Positions 18,147 to 26,118 of a stretch of DNA of 36,551 nt are shown in pieces. The notes beneath the pieces are model-generated. The model saw only the letters and a list, made by a program, of their open reading frames with translations, was not told where the DNA came from and did no database searches. Position 1 is the stretch's first letter. Each line of letters starts with the position of its first letter. This stretch comes from an uncultured Eubacteriales bacterium (GTDB lineage: Bacteria; Bacillota; Clostridia; Lachnospirales; CAG-274): positions 1 to 36,551 of the forward strand of contig CATJCJ010000353.1 in NCBI GenBank assembly GCA_949738935.1, in the 5' to 3' direction. Both the position numbers and the translations under genes were made by a program.

Positions 18147-18264
18147 AAAAATCTTGAACTGATGCTGGGTTCTTTATAATATTTGCAACATTTTGTGGAA
18201 ATAGACGTTCTACTCAAGAAATATTTCTTGGCAGATGATGTAAGATAGATACAGAGGTGATAAA

Positions 18265-19110
18265 AATGCTTAGTAATGAAGAAAGAAAATTATTAGCGAA
18301 AGCACACAAAAAAGGATACAAATCTAAAGAGCTGTCAGAAATTTTTAATATAAGGATAAACAGTGTTAATATATAATAAGACAGAAAAAAGAGCAGATTC
18401 ATATGAATTTAAAACACATAACAGTGTGAGAAAATGAATTTTTGCTGAAACTGATTTAAAAAATATTTCTGAATTTATTGACTGAAAGCATGATATAACA
18501 ATTAATGAAATAATTAAAAAACTTAATCTTAAAGCTGTAAACGAAACAGTGAGAAAAACAGTTATAAAAACGAGATATATACAAGAAAAAATCTTTGCAC
18601 GCTTATGAACGTGAATGTCCCCAATGTAACTGAAAAAAAGAATTTTGGGCTGAATAATTGCCGTACTATGATAAAAATAATTTAGTGTTTTTGATGAAAG
18701 CGGTATAAATATAAATTTAACAATAATTTACAAACATTTTGCCGGCAGAAGTCTTTGTGCTGATGAAGTGCCTTTAAACAAAAAAATACAACAATTTTAT
18801 CTTCAGTAAAATTAAACGAAGAGATTGTATATACGATATATTCGGGAGGATGGACAAAGACAAGCCTATTAATTATCTTAAAAATGTACTTGCTTCGGCT
18901 CTTCATGAGAAAGATATTGTAATTATGGATACTAATGCGGACTTATTACGCAAAAGGAAGATAGGGAAACTATTGAATATTTAAAAATAAATGTAATTTA
19001 TTTAACGTTTTATAGTAATAATTTTAATCCTATTGAGAATATGTGCTTCAAAATAGAGTCTGTTTTAAAAAATTATATTAAACGACAAAATCATTTTTCG
19101 AGCTGATTGA
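18265..19110 (+). pseudogene. IS630-family transposase, heavily decayed
   Basis: The N-terminus MLSNEERKLLAKAHKKGYKS is a helix-turn-helix like that of IS630 proteins. Then, through several frame changes, come SEFID(stop)KHDITINEIIKKLNL, LVFDESGINI with the first catalytic aspartate, INYLKNVLASALHEKDIVIMD and FNPIENMCFKIESVLKN, where relatives have NPIEnmW. More than six stops or frameshifts occur. The start at 18265 has AGAGGTGA upstream. It is non-functional. Confidence 0.7.
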
Positions 19111-19309
19111 GTATATTTTCTGTATATTTTGATATTTACTGTAGGTTGATAGTGTTCACGATATTGTGATTTATTGATTGGGAGGATTTTTGTGAATGAT
19201 GTTTTTTGTAAAGTTATTTTTTGAGTTTTTGAATTAGTATTCCCTTAATACTTTGTTGGATTTTGCTATTTAAGGAAGTTTGATTAGATAGAGGCTTTTT
19301 ATAGTCAAC

Positions 19310-19450
19310 TATAGTAATTACACTTTAGATATAACAAAAAAATGTTTTACGAGTGCGTAAGCACTGCTGGGCGATAAGCGAATTGCAAAGCAATTCGTAG
19401 ACTATGTAAGTAAAATAATTTTTTGTAACTTTCAAAGTGTATTTACTATA
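19310..19450. repeat. Family C repeat, copy C1
   Basis: A 141-bp element with inverted ends (TATAGTAATTACACTTTA at left, AAAGTGTATTTACTATA at right). The GC-rich centre has two hairpins, AGTGCGTAAGCACT and GCGAATTGCAAAGCAATTCG. Confidence 0.88.
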
Positions 19451-19660
19451 ATTTAAGGTGATATTATCCGATTATAATTTTACAGTTTTTATTGATATTT
19501 CATATCATGATGTCAAAATCTATTGTGGGTTGGATTATTATAAAATTCTTTTCTTTGAATGTAAAGAAAACATTAACAAATTATTTTTATTGCTTTTTGT
19601 AAAAGTTTTATTAATATATCATATTAAATATGTTTTCTTAAATATTCAGGTTTGCCTTAA

Positions 19661-19803
19661 TATAGTAATTACACTTTAGATATAACAAAAAAATATTTTA
19701 CGAGTGCGTAAGCGCTGCTGGGCGGTAAGCGAATTGCGAAGCAATTTGCAGCCCGTGCAAGTAAAATAAATTTTTTTATAACCTTTAAAGTGTAATTACT
19801 ATA
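19661..19803. repeat. Family C repeat, copy C2
   Basis: A 143-bp copy in the same orientation as C1 with perfect outer ends. The AGTGCGTAAGCGCT and GCGAATTGCGAAGCAATTTGC hairpins are kept. Confidence 0.88.
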
Positions 19804-19857
19804 CACGCTTCCTTAATATGTGTAAGTTGTTTTAGTATTGTTTTGGAGGTATTTATT

Positions 19858-20340
19858 ATGAATGAAATTGAAAGTAAAAATAAAATTAAACATATTCTTT
19901 GCATTTGGGGAAGCGCTGATTTGATTTGCAAGGAAAAAAGAGAACGAGTTTTTGAACTTAAAAAACTTTGTGATGAGGCTGGCGATATTAAAAGTTTTAT
20001 TGTTAGTGATATTTCTAGGAACGGTAATTATTCCTCTCATATTGAGAATTCTGTTATTAAAACTATTGATGTGTACGAAAAAACTATTTTTAAACTTGAA
20101 CAGGATATTAATTATATATTGGGCATAAAGGCTCTTATTGACAGCAGAGTCTCTTTTCTTAAAAGAGATGAAAAAAAGATTATTACTCTGCGATATAAAG
20201 ATGGTCTTAGCTGGGATTATATCCCGGATATTATTCATAAAAGTAGAATGCAGTGTTTTAGAATTCATAATAATGTTATTCGTAAGTTGAATGATGATAT
20301 TACTCTTGATATTTATAAGGAACTTGAGAAAATATCTTAG
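19858..20340 (+). CDS. ArpU/DUF1492-like phage late transcription regulator
   Basis: A 160-aa protein. The C-terminal part (about residues 100-150) reads LKRDEKKIITLRYKDGLSWDYIPDIIHKSRMQCFRIHNNVIRKLN, which resembles a sigma-70 region 4-type helix-turn-helix as in ArpU/RinA-like regulators. The N-terminal part is helical and charged. Such genes commonly sit immediately upstream of the small terminase gene and switch on late transcription. The ATG at 19858 is chosen because GGAGGT lies 7 bases upstream. A distance of about 790 bases, filled with repeats and a tandem array, separates it from terS. The regulatory role is inferred from position and the helix-turn-helix. Confidence 0.7.
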   Translation: MNEIESKNKIKHILCIWGSADLICKEKRERVFELKKLCDEAGDIKSFIVSDISRNGNYSSHIENSVIKTIDVYEKTIFKLEQDINYILGIKALIDSRVSFLKRDEKKIITLRYKDGLSWDYIPDIIHKSRMQCFRIHNNVIRKLNDDITLDIYKELEKIS

Positions 20341-20384
20341 AACGGGGATATTAAATATCCTCGGAAACAGATAAAAATGCCATC

Positions 20385-20528
20385 TAAGAACCTGTTTAAA
20401 ATCTAAAAAAGCCTTTCTAAAAACAAAATATACACAAAAAATCAGCGAAAATAAAATCATTTTGGAGCGTAATGATATTATTTTCACTGATTTTTTTGGA
20501 TATTTTAATAGTTTTTAGCTTGGCTCTT
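20385..20528. repeat. Family D repeat, copy D2, fused to half of a family E repeat
   Basis: It has the same double left end as D1 (CTGTTTAAAATCTAAAA, then GCCTTTCTAAAAAC) and a diverged right end (TTTTTAGCTTGGCTCT). It runs directly into TTGTTCATTTTTAAATTGAATTGCTATA-like sequence at 20530-20557, the right half of family E. Confidence 0.75.
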
Positions 20529-20560
20529 TTTGTTCATTTTTAAATTGAATTGCTATAAAA

Positions 20561-20643
20561 CCTTATGTTGATTTAACGTTACTTTATGTTACTTTATGTT
20601 ACTTTATGTTATTTTATGTTATTTTATGTTATTTTATGTTACA
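20561..20643. repeat. 10-bp tandem repeat array
   Basis: Six perfect-length units at 20581-20640: three of ACTTTATGTT followed by three of ATTTTATGTT. Two degenerate units precede them. The period is about one DNA helical turn. The array ends where the -35 region of the next promoter would lie. Confidence 0.9.
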
Positions 20644-20660
20644 ATATTTTGTGGTATAAT
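20632..20660 (+). promoter_or_regulatory. Extended -10 promoter downstream of the tandem array
   Basis: TGGTATAAT (20652-20660) is an extended -10. The -35 position falls in the last tandem unit (TTTTAT) and is weak, which would suit an activator binding the array, such as the regulator encoded at 19858. That link is inference. Confidence 0.5.
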
Positions 20661-20740
20661 CATATTAAGTTAAAGTTTGACTTACAGGTGGTTTTAAAGT
20701 TGTGAGACTTTCTTTCCATTAAATTGCTCCATTTTTTATT

Positions 20741-20820
20741 AGACTTCTTTCGAAACTTTATTATTGATACAAATATTTTTTTGTTGAATTGGTATAATTT
20801 TGCGGTTTCGAAAGAAGTCT
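20741..20820. repeat. Family B MITE-like repeat, copy B3
   Basis: An 80-bp element with perfect ends AGACTTCTTTCGAAAC and the inverse. It contains an extended -10-like TGGTATAAT (20790-20798) that copies B2 and B4 lack, so this copy could fire rightward toward terS. Confidence 0.85.
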
Positions 20821-20885
20821 ATTGTTTAAAACATCTCTCAAATGTAATAAAAATAATTTGTCGCTGTTTCCTATGGCACTGCGAA

Positions 20886-21027
20886 TATAGTAATTACACT
20901 TTAGATATAAACAAAAAATATTTTACGAGTGCGTAAGCACTGCTGGGCGGCAAGCGAATTGCAAAGCAATTTGCAGCCCGTGCAAGTAAAATAATTTTTT
21001 TGTAACTTTCAAAGTGTAATTACTATA
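20886..21027. repeat. Family C repeat, copy C3
   Basis: A 142-bp copy with perfect TATAGTAATTACACTTT ends and the usual two central hairpins. Confidence 0.88.
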
Positions 21028-21079
21028 AACTTGAACTTTATAAGGCAGGTAATTTATTGTCGCAAGTCTTTTGGCATTT

Positions 21080-21119
21080 AACACCATGCATTTTTATTTT
21101 GTATGGTGTTGTTTTTTTT
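21080..21119 (+). terminator. Terminator or attenuator directly before terS
   Basis: AACACCAT pairs with ATGGTGTT around a 15-base loop, followed by GTTTTTTTT. It overlaps the terS ribosome binding site region (GGAGGG at 21120), so it would block or condition entry into the packaging genes. Confidence 0.65.
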
Positions 21120-21133
21120 GGAGGGATAAATAT

Positions 21134-21571
21134 ATGAAGAAATTAAATGAACGGCAAAAACGAGCCGCTGATTTTTTTATTGAACTCGGTAACAAAACTC
21201 AGGCGCTTATTAAAGCCGGTTATAGTAAAAAAACAGCTGGTGCTGCCGCGTCTAAATTTTTTAACAGAGAAAATATTAAAGAATATGTTGAGGAAAGACT
21301 GCAGCTTCTTGATGAAAAAAGAATTGCGTCCGCAAGGGAAGTTATGAGTTATCTTACTTCTGTTATGAGGGGGGAGCAAAAAGAACAGGTCGTTGTTGTG
21401 GAAGGAGAAGGCGACGGCGTTACTAATGCCAGAAATGTTGAGAAATCTGTGCCGGCTAAAGACCGTATTAAGGCCGCGGAGCTTCTTGGTAAGAGATTTG
21501 GTATTTACACTGATAAGATGAAAGTTGATTCAGGTATTTCTATTGTTATTAAGGATGATTTGAATGAGTAA
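21134..21571 (+). CDS. terS: Phage terminase small subunit
   Basis: A 145-aa DNA-recognition subunit of the packaging motor. The N-terminal helix-turn-helix region LNERQKRAADFFIELGNKTQALIKAGYSKKTAGAAASKFF (residues 4-43) is the classic terminase_2 signature, followed by an oligomerisation helix and AKDRIKAAELLGKRFGIY near the C-terminus. The ATG at 21134 has GGAGGG 8 bases upstream; longer frames would start inside the terminator hairpin. It overlaps terL by 8 bases, indicating coupled translation. It is of the PBSX XtmA type by similarity of layout. Confidence 0.9.
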   Translation: MKKLNERQKRAADFFIELGNKTQALIKAGYSKKTAGAAASKFFNRENIKEYVEERLQLLDEKRIASAREVMSYLTSVMRGEQKEQVVVVEGEGDGVTNARNVEKSVPAKDRIKAAELLGKRFGIYTDKMKVDSGISIVIKDDLNE

Positions 21572-22814
21572 GATAAAAGAAATTTCTTTGCAAAGTGTTA
21601 TTGGAAAGGGATATGCTGATTTTTGGAATTTTAAAGGAAGGTATAGGGTTTGTAAGGGTTCTAGAGCCAGCAAAAAAAGCAAAACAACCGCTTTGAATTT
21701 TATTTTTCGTGTTATGAAATATAAAGACGCTAATCTCCTTGTTGTCAGAAAGGTTTTCTCTACATTAAAGGACAGCTGTTTTTCTGAGTTATCTTGGGCT
21801 GTTCATAGGCTTGGGGTTTCTGATTTATGGGATTTTAAATTATCTCCCCTTGAAATGATTTATAAACCTACAGGACAAAAAATTTTTTTCAGAGGACTTG
21901 ATGACCCTTTGAAAATAACTTCTATTACGGTTCAAAATGGTGTTCTTTGCTGGATTTGGATTGAGGAAGCTTATGAGATTGGAAAAGAAAGTGATTTTGA
22001 TATGCTTGATGAGTCTGTTAGGGGCGCTGTTCCTTTAGGGCTTTTTAAACAGATTACAATTACTCTTAATCCTTGGAATGAACATCATTGGATTAAAAAA
22101 CGTTTTTTTGATTCACCTCCTAATGATGATATTCTTGCCAAAACAACAAATTATCTTTGCAATGAGTTTCTTGATGACAATGACTTAAAGGTATTTGAGA
22201 GAATGAAACTAAATAATCCTAAACGATATAAAGTTGCGGGTCTTGGTATGTGGGGTATTTCGGAAGGGCTTATTTTTGAAAATTGGGAAGAAATGAATTT
22301 TGATGTTTCTGAAATTTCTAAAAGAAACGGTATAAGGTCTGCTTTTGGTCTTGATTTTGGATATACAAACGACCCTACCGCTTTTTTTGCCGCTCTTATT
22401 GACATTGATGAAAAAGAGATTTTTGTTTTTGATGAGTTATACAAAAGAGCTCTTACAAATGTTATGATTTTTAAAGAGATTTCTAAAATGGGTTTTTCAA
22501 AAGAAAAAATTATCGCTGACAGCGCTGAGCCAAAGTCTGTCGCTGAGCTTTCGGAACTTGGACTTAAGGGTATCAGAAAAGCTCGGAAAGGCAGGGACAG
22601 CATTTTAAACGGTATTCAATTTATTCAGGGTTTTAAAATATATGTTCTTCCTAAGTGTGTTAATTTTATCACTGAAATTGAAAATTATTGCTGGGATAAG
22701 GACAGATTTGGAAACACTATTAATTCTCCCATTGACGGATTTAATCACCTTATGGACGCTATGCGTTATGGTGTTGAGGATTTTTTGAGGGGGGATATGT
22801 TTAGTTTTGAATAG
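21564..22814 (+). CDS. terL: Phage terminase large subunit
   Basis: A 416-aa packaging ATPase-nuclease of the PBSX XtmB/terminase_3 type. The ATPase has a variant Walker A loop KGSRASKKSKTT (31-42) and a Walker B-like CWIWIEEAY (129-137). The nuclease domain has FGLDFGYTNDP with Asp264, IADSAEP with Asp319 and DGFNHLMDAMRYG with Asp398, the three expected metal-binding acids. The length is complete and no interruption is seen. A 445-base gap filled with repeats separates it from the portal gene, which is unusual because these genes normally adjoin. Confidence 0.94.
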   Translation: MSKIKEISLQSVIGKGYADFWNFKGRYRVCKGSRASKKSKTTALNFIFRVMKYKDANLLVVRKVFSTLKDSCFSELSWAVHRLGVSDLWDFKLSPLEMIYKPTGQKIFFRGLDDPLKITSITVQNGVLCWIWIEEAYEIGKESDFDMLDESVRGAVPLGLFKQITITLNPWNEHHWIKKRFFDSPPNDDILAKTTNYLCNEFLDDNDLKVFERMKLNNPKRYKVAGLGMWGISEGLIFENWEEMNFDVSEISKRNGIRSAFGLDFGYTNDPTAFFAALIDIDEKEIFVFDELYKRALTNVMIFKEISKMGFSKEKIIADSAEPKSVAELSELGLKGIRKARKGRDSILNGIQFIQGFKIYVLPKCVNFITEIENYCWDKDRFGNTINSPIDGFNHLMDAMRYGVEDFLRGDMFSFE

Positions 22815-22822
22815 TTTTATAA

Positions 22823-22910
22823 CCTTGAGGCTTTGCCTCAAACTCCACTCGCTTTTTGAAAAAAGCGAGGCAAAAACTTTTGTGCGAAACTACGTTTCGC
22901 TGTTTCAAGG
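22823..22910. repeat. Family F multi-hairpin repeat, copy F2
   Basis: Bounded by CCTTGA and TCAAGG, with hairpins GAGGCTTTGCCTC, CTCGCTTTTTG/AAAAAAGCGAG and GCGAAACTACGTTTCGC. It is inverted relative to F1. Confidence 0.8.
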
Positions 22911-22917
22911 TTATTCT

Positions 22918-23080
22918 TATAGTCAATCAACTTGAAAATGGAAAAAAGGAGGCGAGACAAAAATTATTTTCGCGAGGCAGCGGAGGGAGAGCATAGCCGA
23001 AGCCTATGCCGACCGCCGATAACACAGCGAAAAGGATTTTTGACCGCCGAACTTTTTCATTTTTAAGTTGATTGACTATA
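22918..23080. repeat. Family E repeat, full-length copy E4
   Basis: A 163-bp element with ends TATAGTCAATCAACTT and the inverse. The core (AGCATAGCCGAAGCCTATGC) is the reverse complement of the core of E2. Confidence 0.82.
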
Positions 23081-23110
23081 AAATAATTTTTTGCAATTTT
23101 TAAAGTGTAA
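23081..23110. repeat. Family C right-end fragment
   Basis: AAATAATTTTTTGCAATTTTTAAAGTGTAA-type sequence matches only the right end of family C. The left part is replaced by E4, and the terminal ACTATA by D3. Confidence 0.65.
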
Positions 23111-23228
23111 AAGCCTGTCTAAAAACAAAATATACACAAAAAATCAATGAAAATAATATCATCTTGAAGCGTAATGATATTATTTTCATTGATTTTTTGG
23201 ATATTTTAATAGTTTTTAGACAGGCTCT
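23111..23228. repeat. Family D MITE-like repeat, copy D3
   Basis: Ends are GCCTGTCTAAAAAC and the inverse. The internal stem is a perfect 19-bp inverted repeat (TCAATGAAAATAATATCAT and its inverse). The right end adds an in-frame ORF extension upstream of the portal start that lacks a ribosome binding site. Confidence 0.85.
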
Positions 23229-23259
23229 AAATAAAAATCCATTGAAAGGAGGTGAGATT

Positions 23260-24675
23260 GTGTTAAATGAAAAAGCCCGGAGGGATTTTGAGGATAATGA
23301 TTTTGTTCGGTTTCTTGAAAGGGAAATTGATAAGTTTAAGGTGTCGAAAAAAAGAAATGATATGCTTCTTGGGGAAAGGTATTATAATGGGGAACACGAC
23401 ATCAAAGAACGTAAACGTACTGTTATCGGACAGGGCGGTGATTTGACTCAAGTTGATAATTTGCCGAATAATATTATTGTTGATAATCAGTATGCCAGAA
23501 TGGTTGACCAGAAGAATAATTATCTCTTATCTAAAGAAGTTACTTTCTCAAGCGAGAATGAGGACTTTTTGAAATGTATTAAAAATATTTTTGGGGCGGA
23601 CTTTATGAGAGTCTTGAAAGGGGTTGGACAGGATTGTTTTAACTGTGGGGTTGGCTATATTTATTTGTATTATGACAACTTTGGCAAAATTGGGTTTAAA
23701 AGGTTTACTCCTTTTGAGATTTTGCCTTTCTGGAAGAATGAGGAACATACTGTCTTGGATTTTGCTGTTAGAATTTATGAGGTTGAGGCATATATCCACG
23801 GAGAAGAAACTTTTGTCGAAAAAGCTGAGGTCTATCTTGAGGAGGGTATCCGAAGGTTTTTTATTGATGGAAGCAGGCTTGTTCCTGATGGGGACGGGAA
23901 CATTATTCCTTATATTAACTTTGAGGGAAACTTCTTTGATTTTGGTAAGGTTCCTATTGTCGCTTTTAGACAAAATGACAGAGAGGCGCCTCTTATTTTG
24001 AGAATTAAGGAGCTTCAAGATGCTTTGAATATTGTGCAGTCTGACTTTATGAATAATTTGCAGGAGGACGCCAGAAATACTATTCTTGTGCTTAAAAATT
24101 ATGATGGTACAAATCTTGGGGAGTTTAGAAAAAATCTTGCTAAATTCGGCGTTGTTAAGGTTAAAAGTGTTGACGGTGCTGAGGGAGGGGTTTCCACTCT
24201 TAAAGTCAATATTGACAGTGACAATTTTAAAACTGTGATATCTTTGTTAAAAAGCGCTATTACGGAAAATGCCAGAGGTATTGACTCTAAATCAGAGAAA
24301 ATGTTTGGTAATTTGAGTAGAATGAATATTCAAAGTATTTACAGCGATATTGACCTTGATGCTAATTCTATGGAAATGGAATTTAAGGCCTCTTTTGAGG
24401 AATTGTTCTATTTTATTAGATTTTATGTTAAAAACTCTGGTATTGGCGATTTTGACCGTTCAAGTGTTAAGGTTATTTTTAATAAAGATATTCTTATTAA
24501 TGAGACTGAAAGTATTGATAATTGTATTAAATCTCTGAATATCTTGTCAAAGGATTCTGTTATTTCTCAGCATCCTTGGGTTAATGATGTTTTGGAGGAA
24601 AAAATAAAATTGGAAAAAGATGAAAGAGGTGTTTTGAATGGAGAAAGAGAAACTTTTGAAAATGGGGTTGTCTGA
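23260..24675 (+). CDS. Phage portal protein (SPP1 gp6-like)
   Basis: A 471-aa portal subunit forming the dodecameric DNA gate of the capsid. It has an N-terminal region with YYNGEHDIKERKR and NNIIVDNQYARMVDQKNNYLLSK, typical of SPP1 gp6/PBSX XkdE-like portals, a central beta-rich clip and stem region, and a long helix with LKELQDALN-type sequence (RIKELQDALNIVQSDFMNNL region). The GTG at 23260 is chosen because AAAGGAGGTGA lies immediately upstream; the frame is open further upstream only because repeat D3 is open there. The C-terminus overlaps the scaffold gene by 38 bases. Confidence 0.92.
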   Translation: MLNEKARRDFEDNDFVRFLEREIDKFKVSKKRNDMLLGERYYNGEHDIKERKRTVIGQGGDLTQVDNLPNNIIVDNQYARMVDQKNNYLLSKEVTFSSENEDFLKCIKNIFGADFMRVLKGVGQDCFNCGVGYIYLYYDNFGKIGFKRFTPFEILPFWKNEEHTVLDFAVRIYEVEAYIHGEETFVEKAEVYLEEGIRRFFIDGSRLVPDGDGNIIPYINFEGNFFDFGKVPIVAFRQNDREAPLILRIKELQDALNIVQSDFMNNLQEDARNTILVLKNYDGTNLGEFRKNLAKFGVVKVKSVDGAEGGVSTLKVNIDSDNFKTVISLLKSAITENARGIDSKSEKMFGNLSRMNIQSIYSDIDLDANSMEMEFKASFEELFYFIRFYVKNSGIGDFDRSSVKVIFNKDILINETESIDNCIKSLNILSKDSVISQHPWVNDVLEEKIKLEKDERGVLNGERETFENGVV

Positions 24676-25012
24676 GGAACAGGCGGATGAAATTCTTAAA
24701 ATGAACAGGCAATGTGTTGATGAGGCGAAAATCCAACTTGGTGTTGAGAACGCTCTTATTAAACATAAGGCTAAAAATGTTAAGGCTGTTTTGGCTCTTA
24801 TTGATTTTAATAAAATTACGCGAGGTGAAGATGGTCTTATTGGTATTGAGGAACAAATTGAGGCCCTTAAAAATAATGAGGAGACTTCTTTTTTATTTGA
24901 CAGCGTTAAGGGAAAAATTGTTGGAGCACCTGCTGAGGAAGGCAAGGACAGGGGAAAACCTAAAAATTTAAGAAATATGACTTATACTGAAATGTGTAGG
25001 TATATGAAATAA
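24638..25012 (+). CDS. Phage scaffolding protein (GP20-like), short
   Basis: A 124-aa putative capsid scaffold. The pattern ALIKHKAKNVKAVLALIDFNKI, then GLIGIEEQIEALKNNEETSFLF, resembles phage_GP20-type scaffolds, and the C-terminal MTYTEMCRYMK matches the tail of such proteins. It lacks the long N-terminal coiled coil usually present (family members are often 150-200 aa). The position between portal and capsid supports the call. The ribosome binding site AAAGAGGTG lies inside the portal gene. It begins 38 bases before the portal stop. Confidence 0.8.
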   Translation: MEKEKLLKMGLSEEQADEILKMNRQCVDEAKIQLGVENALIKHKAKNVKAVLALIDFNKITRGEDGLIGIEEQIEALKNNEETSFLFDSVKGKIVGAPAEEGKDRGKPKNLRNMTYTEMCRYMK

Positions 25013-25049
25013 TTTGGGGTATTTTTATTATTTTTGAAGGAGTGATTTT

Positions 25050-26099
25050 ATGGCTAAATTTGACAGCAAAACTTTTAATCCACAGGCCTTTGGCAAATAT
25101 GTTGAGGTGCTTCCTAAAACTAAAAAAAATGAACTTGTTAAAAGCGGTGTTCTTAAGGGAAACAATGAAATAAAAAACGCTTTTAGTGACCAAACTGGTA
25201 CAGCCTATGCTGTTTTGCCTATATATGGAAGAATTGGGGGAGATGTTCTTAATTATGATGGCTTGACAGATATCACCGCTGAGACAACATCTTCTTTTGA
25301 GAGGGGGGTTGTTGTTGTCGGACGAGCTAAGGCTTGGCATGAAAAGGATTTTTCGGAGGATATTACCGGAGGGGCGAAATTTATGGACAACGCCGCTGTT
25401 CAGGTTAGTGACTATTTTGATGATGTTGACCAGAAGACTATGCTCGCTGTTTTGAAAGGTATTTTTAGTATGACAGGCGCTAAAAATCTTGAGTTTGTTA
25501 ATGGTCATACTTATGATATTTCCTCTAAAAAAGATGACGCCGCTTTCGCTGACGCCACTACACTTAATAACGCTATTCAAAAAGCGTGCGGAGACAATAA
25601 AAATAAATTTGGAATTGTTATTATGCATAGTGTTGTCGCTACTAATCTTGAGAATTTGAATTTGTTGGGATATCTTAAGCAAACTGATAAATTTGGAATT
25701 CAGAGAGACTTGAGTCTTGCGTCATGGAACGGAAAAGTTGTCCTTATTGATGATGGAATGCCTGTTGAGACAAAAGACGGAGTCTCTTTATATACTACTT
25801 ATGTTCTTGGAGAGGGCGCTTTTGATTATGAGGATATTGGCGCTAAGGTCCCTTTTGAAATGTACAGAGACCCTAAAACCAACGGAGGTATTGACACTCT
25901 TTATGCGAGAACAAGGAAATGTTTCGCGCCTTTTGGAATTTCTTATATTAAAAAAAATCAAGTCAGTCTTTCTCCTACCGACGCTGAGTTGTCTGACGGC
26001 TCTAATTGGGAACTTGTTAATAATGGACTTATCGGAGACGATAAGGAGTATATTGACCACAAGGCTATCGCTATAGCGAGAATAATTTCTAAGGGTTAA
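25050..26099 (+). CDS. Phage major capsid protein
   Basis: A 349-aa shell protein, probably of HK97 fold. The N-arm (FDSKTFNPQAFGKYVEVLPKTKKNELVKSG) is followed by YDGLTDITAETTSSFERGVVVVGRAKAWHEKDFSEDITG, which is characteristic of the capsid family found in PBSX-like and related Clostridia prophages. The C-terminal half has FGIVIMHSVVATNLENLNLL and VVLIDDGMPVE strand motifs. The position after scaffold and before connectors agrees. The ribosome binding site is GAAGGAGTGA. There is no protease gene, consistent with scaffold-driven assembly without a dedicated maturation protease. Confidence 0.9.
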   Translation: MAKFDSKTFNPQAFGKYVEVLPKTKKNELVKSGVLKGNNEIKNAFSDQTGTAYAVLPIYGRIGGDVLNYDGLTDITAETTSSFERGVVVVGRAKAWHEKDFSEDITGGAKFMDNAAVQVSDYFDDVDQKTMLAVLKGIFSMTGAKNLEFVNGHTYDISSKKDDAAFADATTLNNAIQKACGDNKNKFGIVIMHSVVATNLENLNLLGYLKQTDKFGIQRDLSLASWNGKVVLIDDGMPVETKDGVSLYTTYVLGEGAFDYEDIGAKVPFEMYRDPKTNGGIDTLYARTRKCFAPFGISYIKKNQVSLSPTDAELSDGSNWELVNNGLIGDDKEYIDHKAIAIARIISKG

Positions 26100-26118
26100 A
26101 AATTTTTGGGGTGATTTT

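Larger units (their letters stand above)
19111..19857. other. Non-coding interval with two family C repeats
   Basis: It holds repeats C1 and C2 in the same orientation, about 210 bases apart. A 73-codon frame between them (19458-19679) has no ribosome binding site and runs into repeat C2, so it is not called. This marks the junction between the IS graveyard and the phage region. Confidence 0.6.
20341..21133. other. Repeat cluster between the regulator gene and terS
   Basis: No gene is seen. In order it holds repeat D2 (20385-20528), half of a family E repeat (20526-20557), a 10-bp tandem array, an extended -10 promoter, repeat B3, repeat C3 and a terminator-like hairpin. A GTG-started seven-codon frame after the promoter ends before B3. 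Confidence 0.6.
22815..23259. other. Composite of four nested repeats between terL and portal
   Basis: In order: F2 (22823-22910), E4 (22918-23080), the right-end fragment of a family C repeat (23081-23110) and D3 (23111-23228). The portal ribosome binding site follows D3 closely. No gene is present. Confidence 0.8.

Noticed and set aside
15612-19110. Genome-wide reading of TGA as tryptophan.
   Set aside because: purF, gdhA and several phage genes end at TGA where the family length ends, and Trp is TGG throughout intact genes. The IS TGA codons are local.
19458-19679. A 73-codon frame between repeats C1 and C2.
   Set aside because: No ribosome binding site, no recognisable motif, and its end lies in repeat C2.
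19310-21027. A CRISPR array, suggested by repeated blocks with spacing.
   Set aside because: The copies are about 141 bp with inverted ends and irregular, long spacing, so they are dispersed MITE-like repeats.
23164-23259. An in-frame N-terminal extension of the portal gene from an upstream ATG.
   Set aside because: The extension is encoded by the right half of repeat D3, has no ribosome binding site, and the same peptide (DILIVFRQAL) appears in a spurious frame from D1. The GTG at 23260 has an excellent AAAGGAGGTGA.
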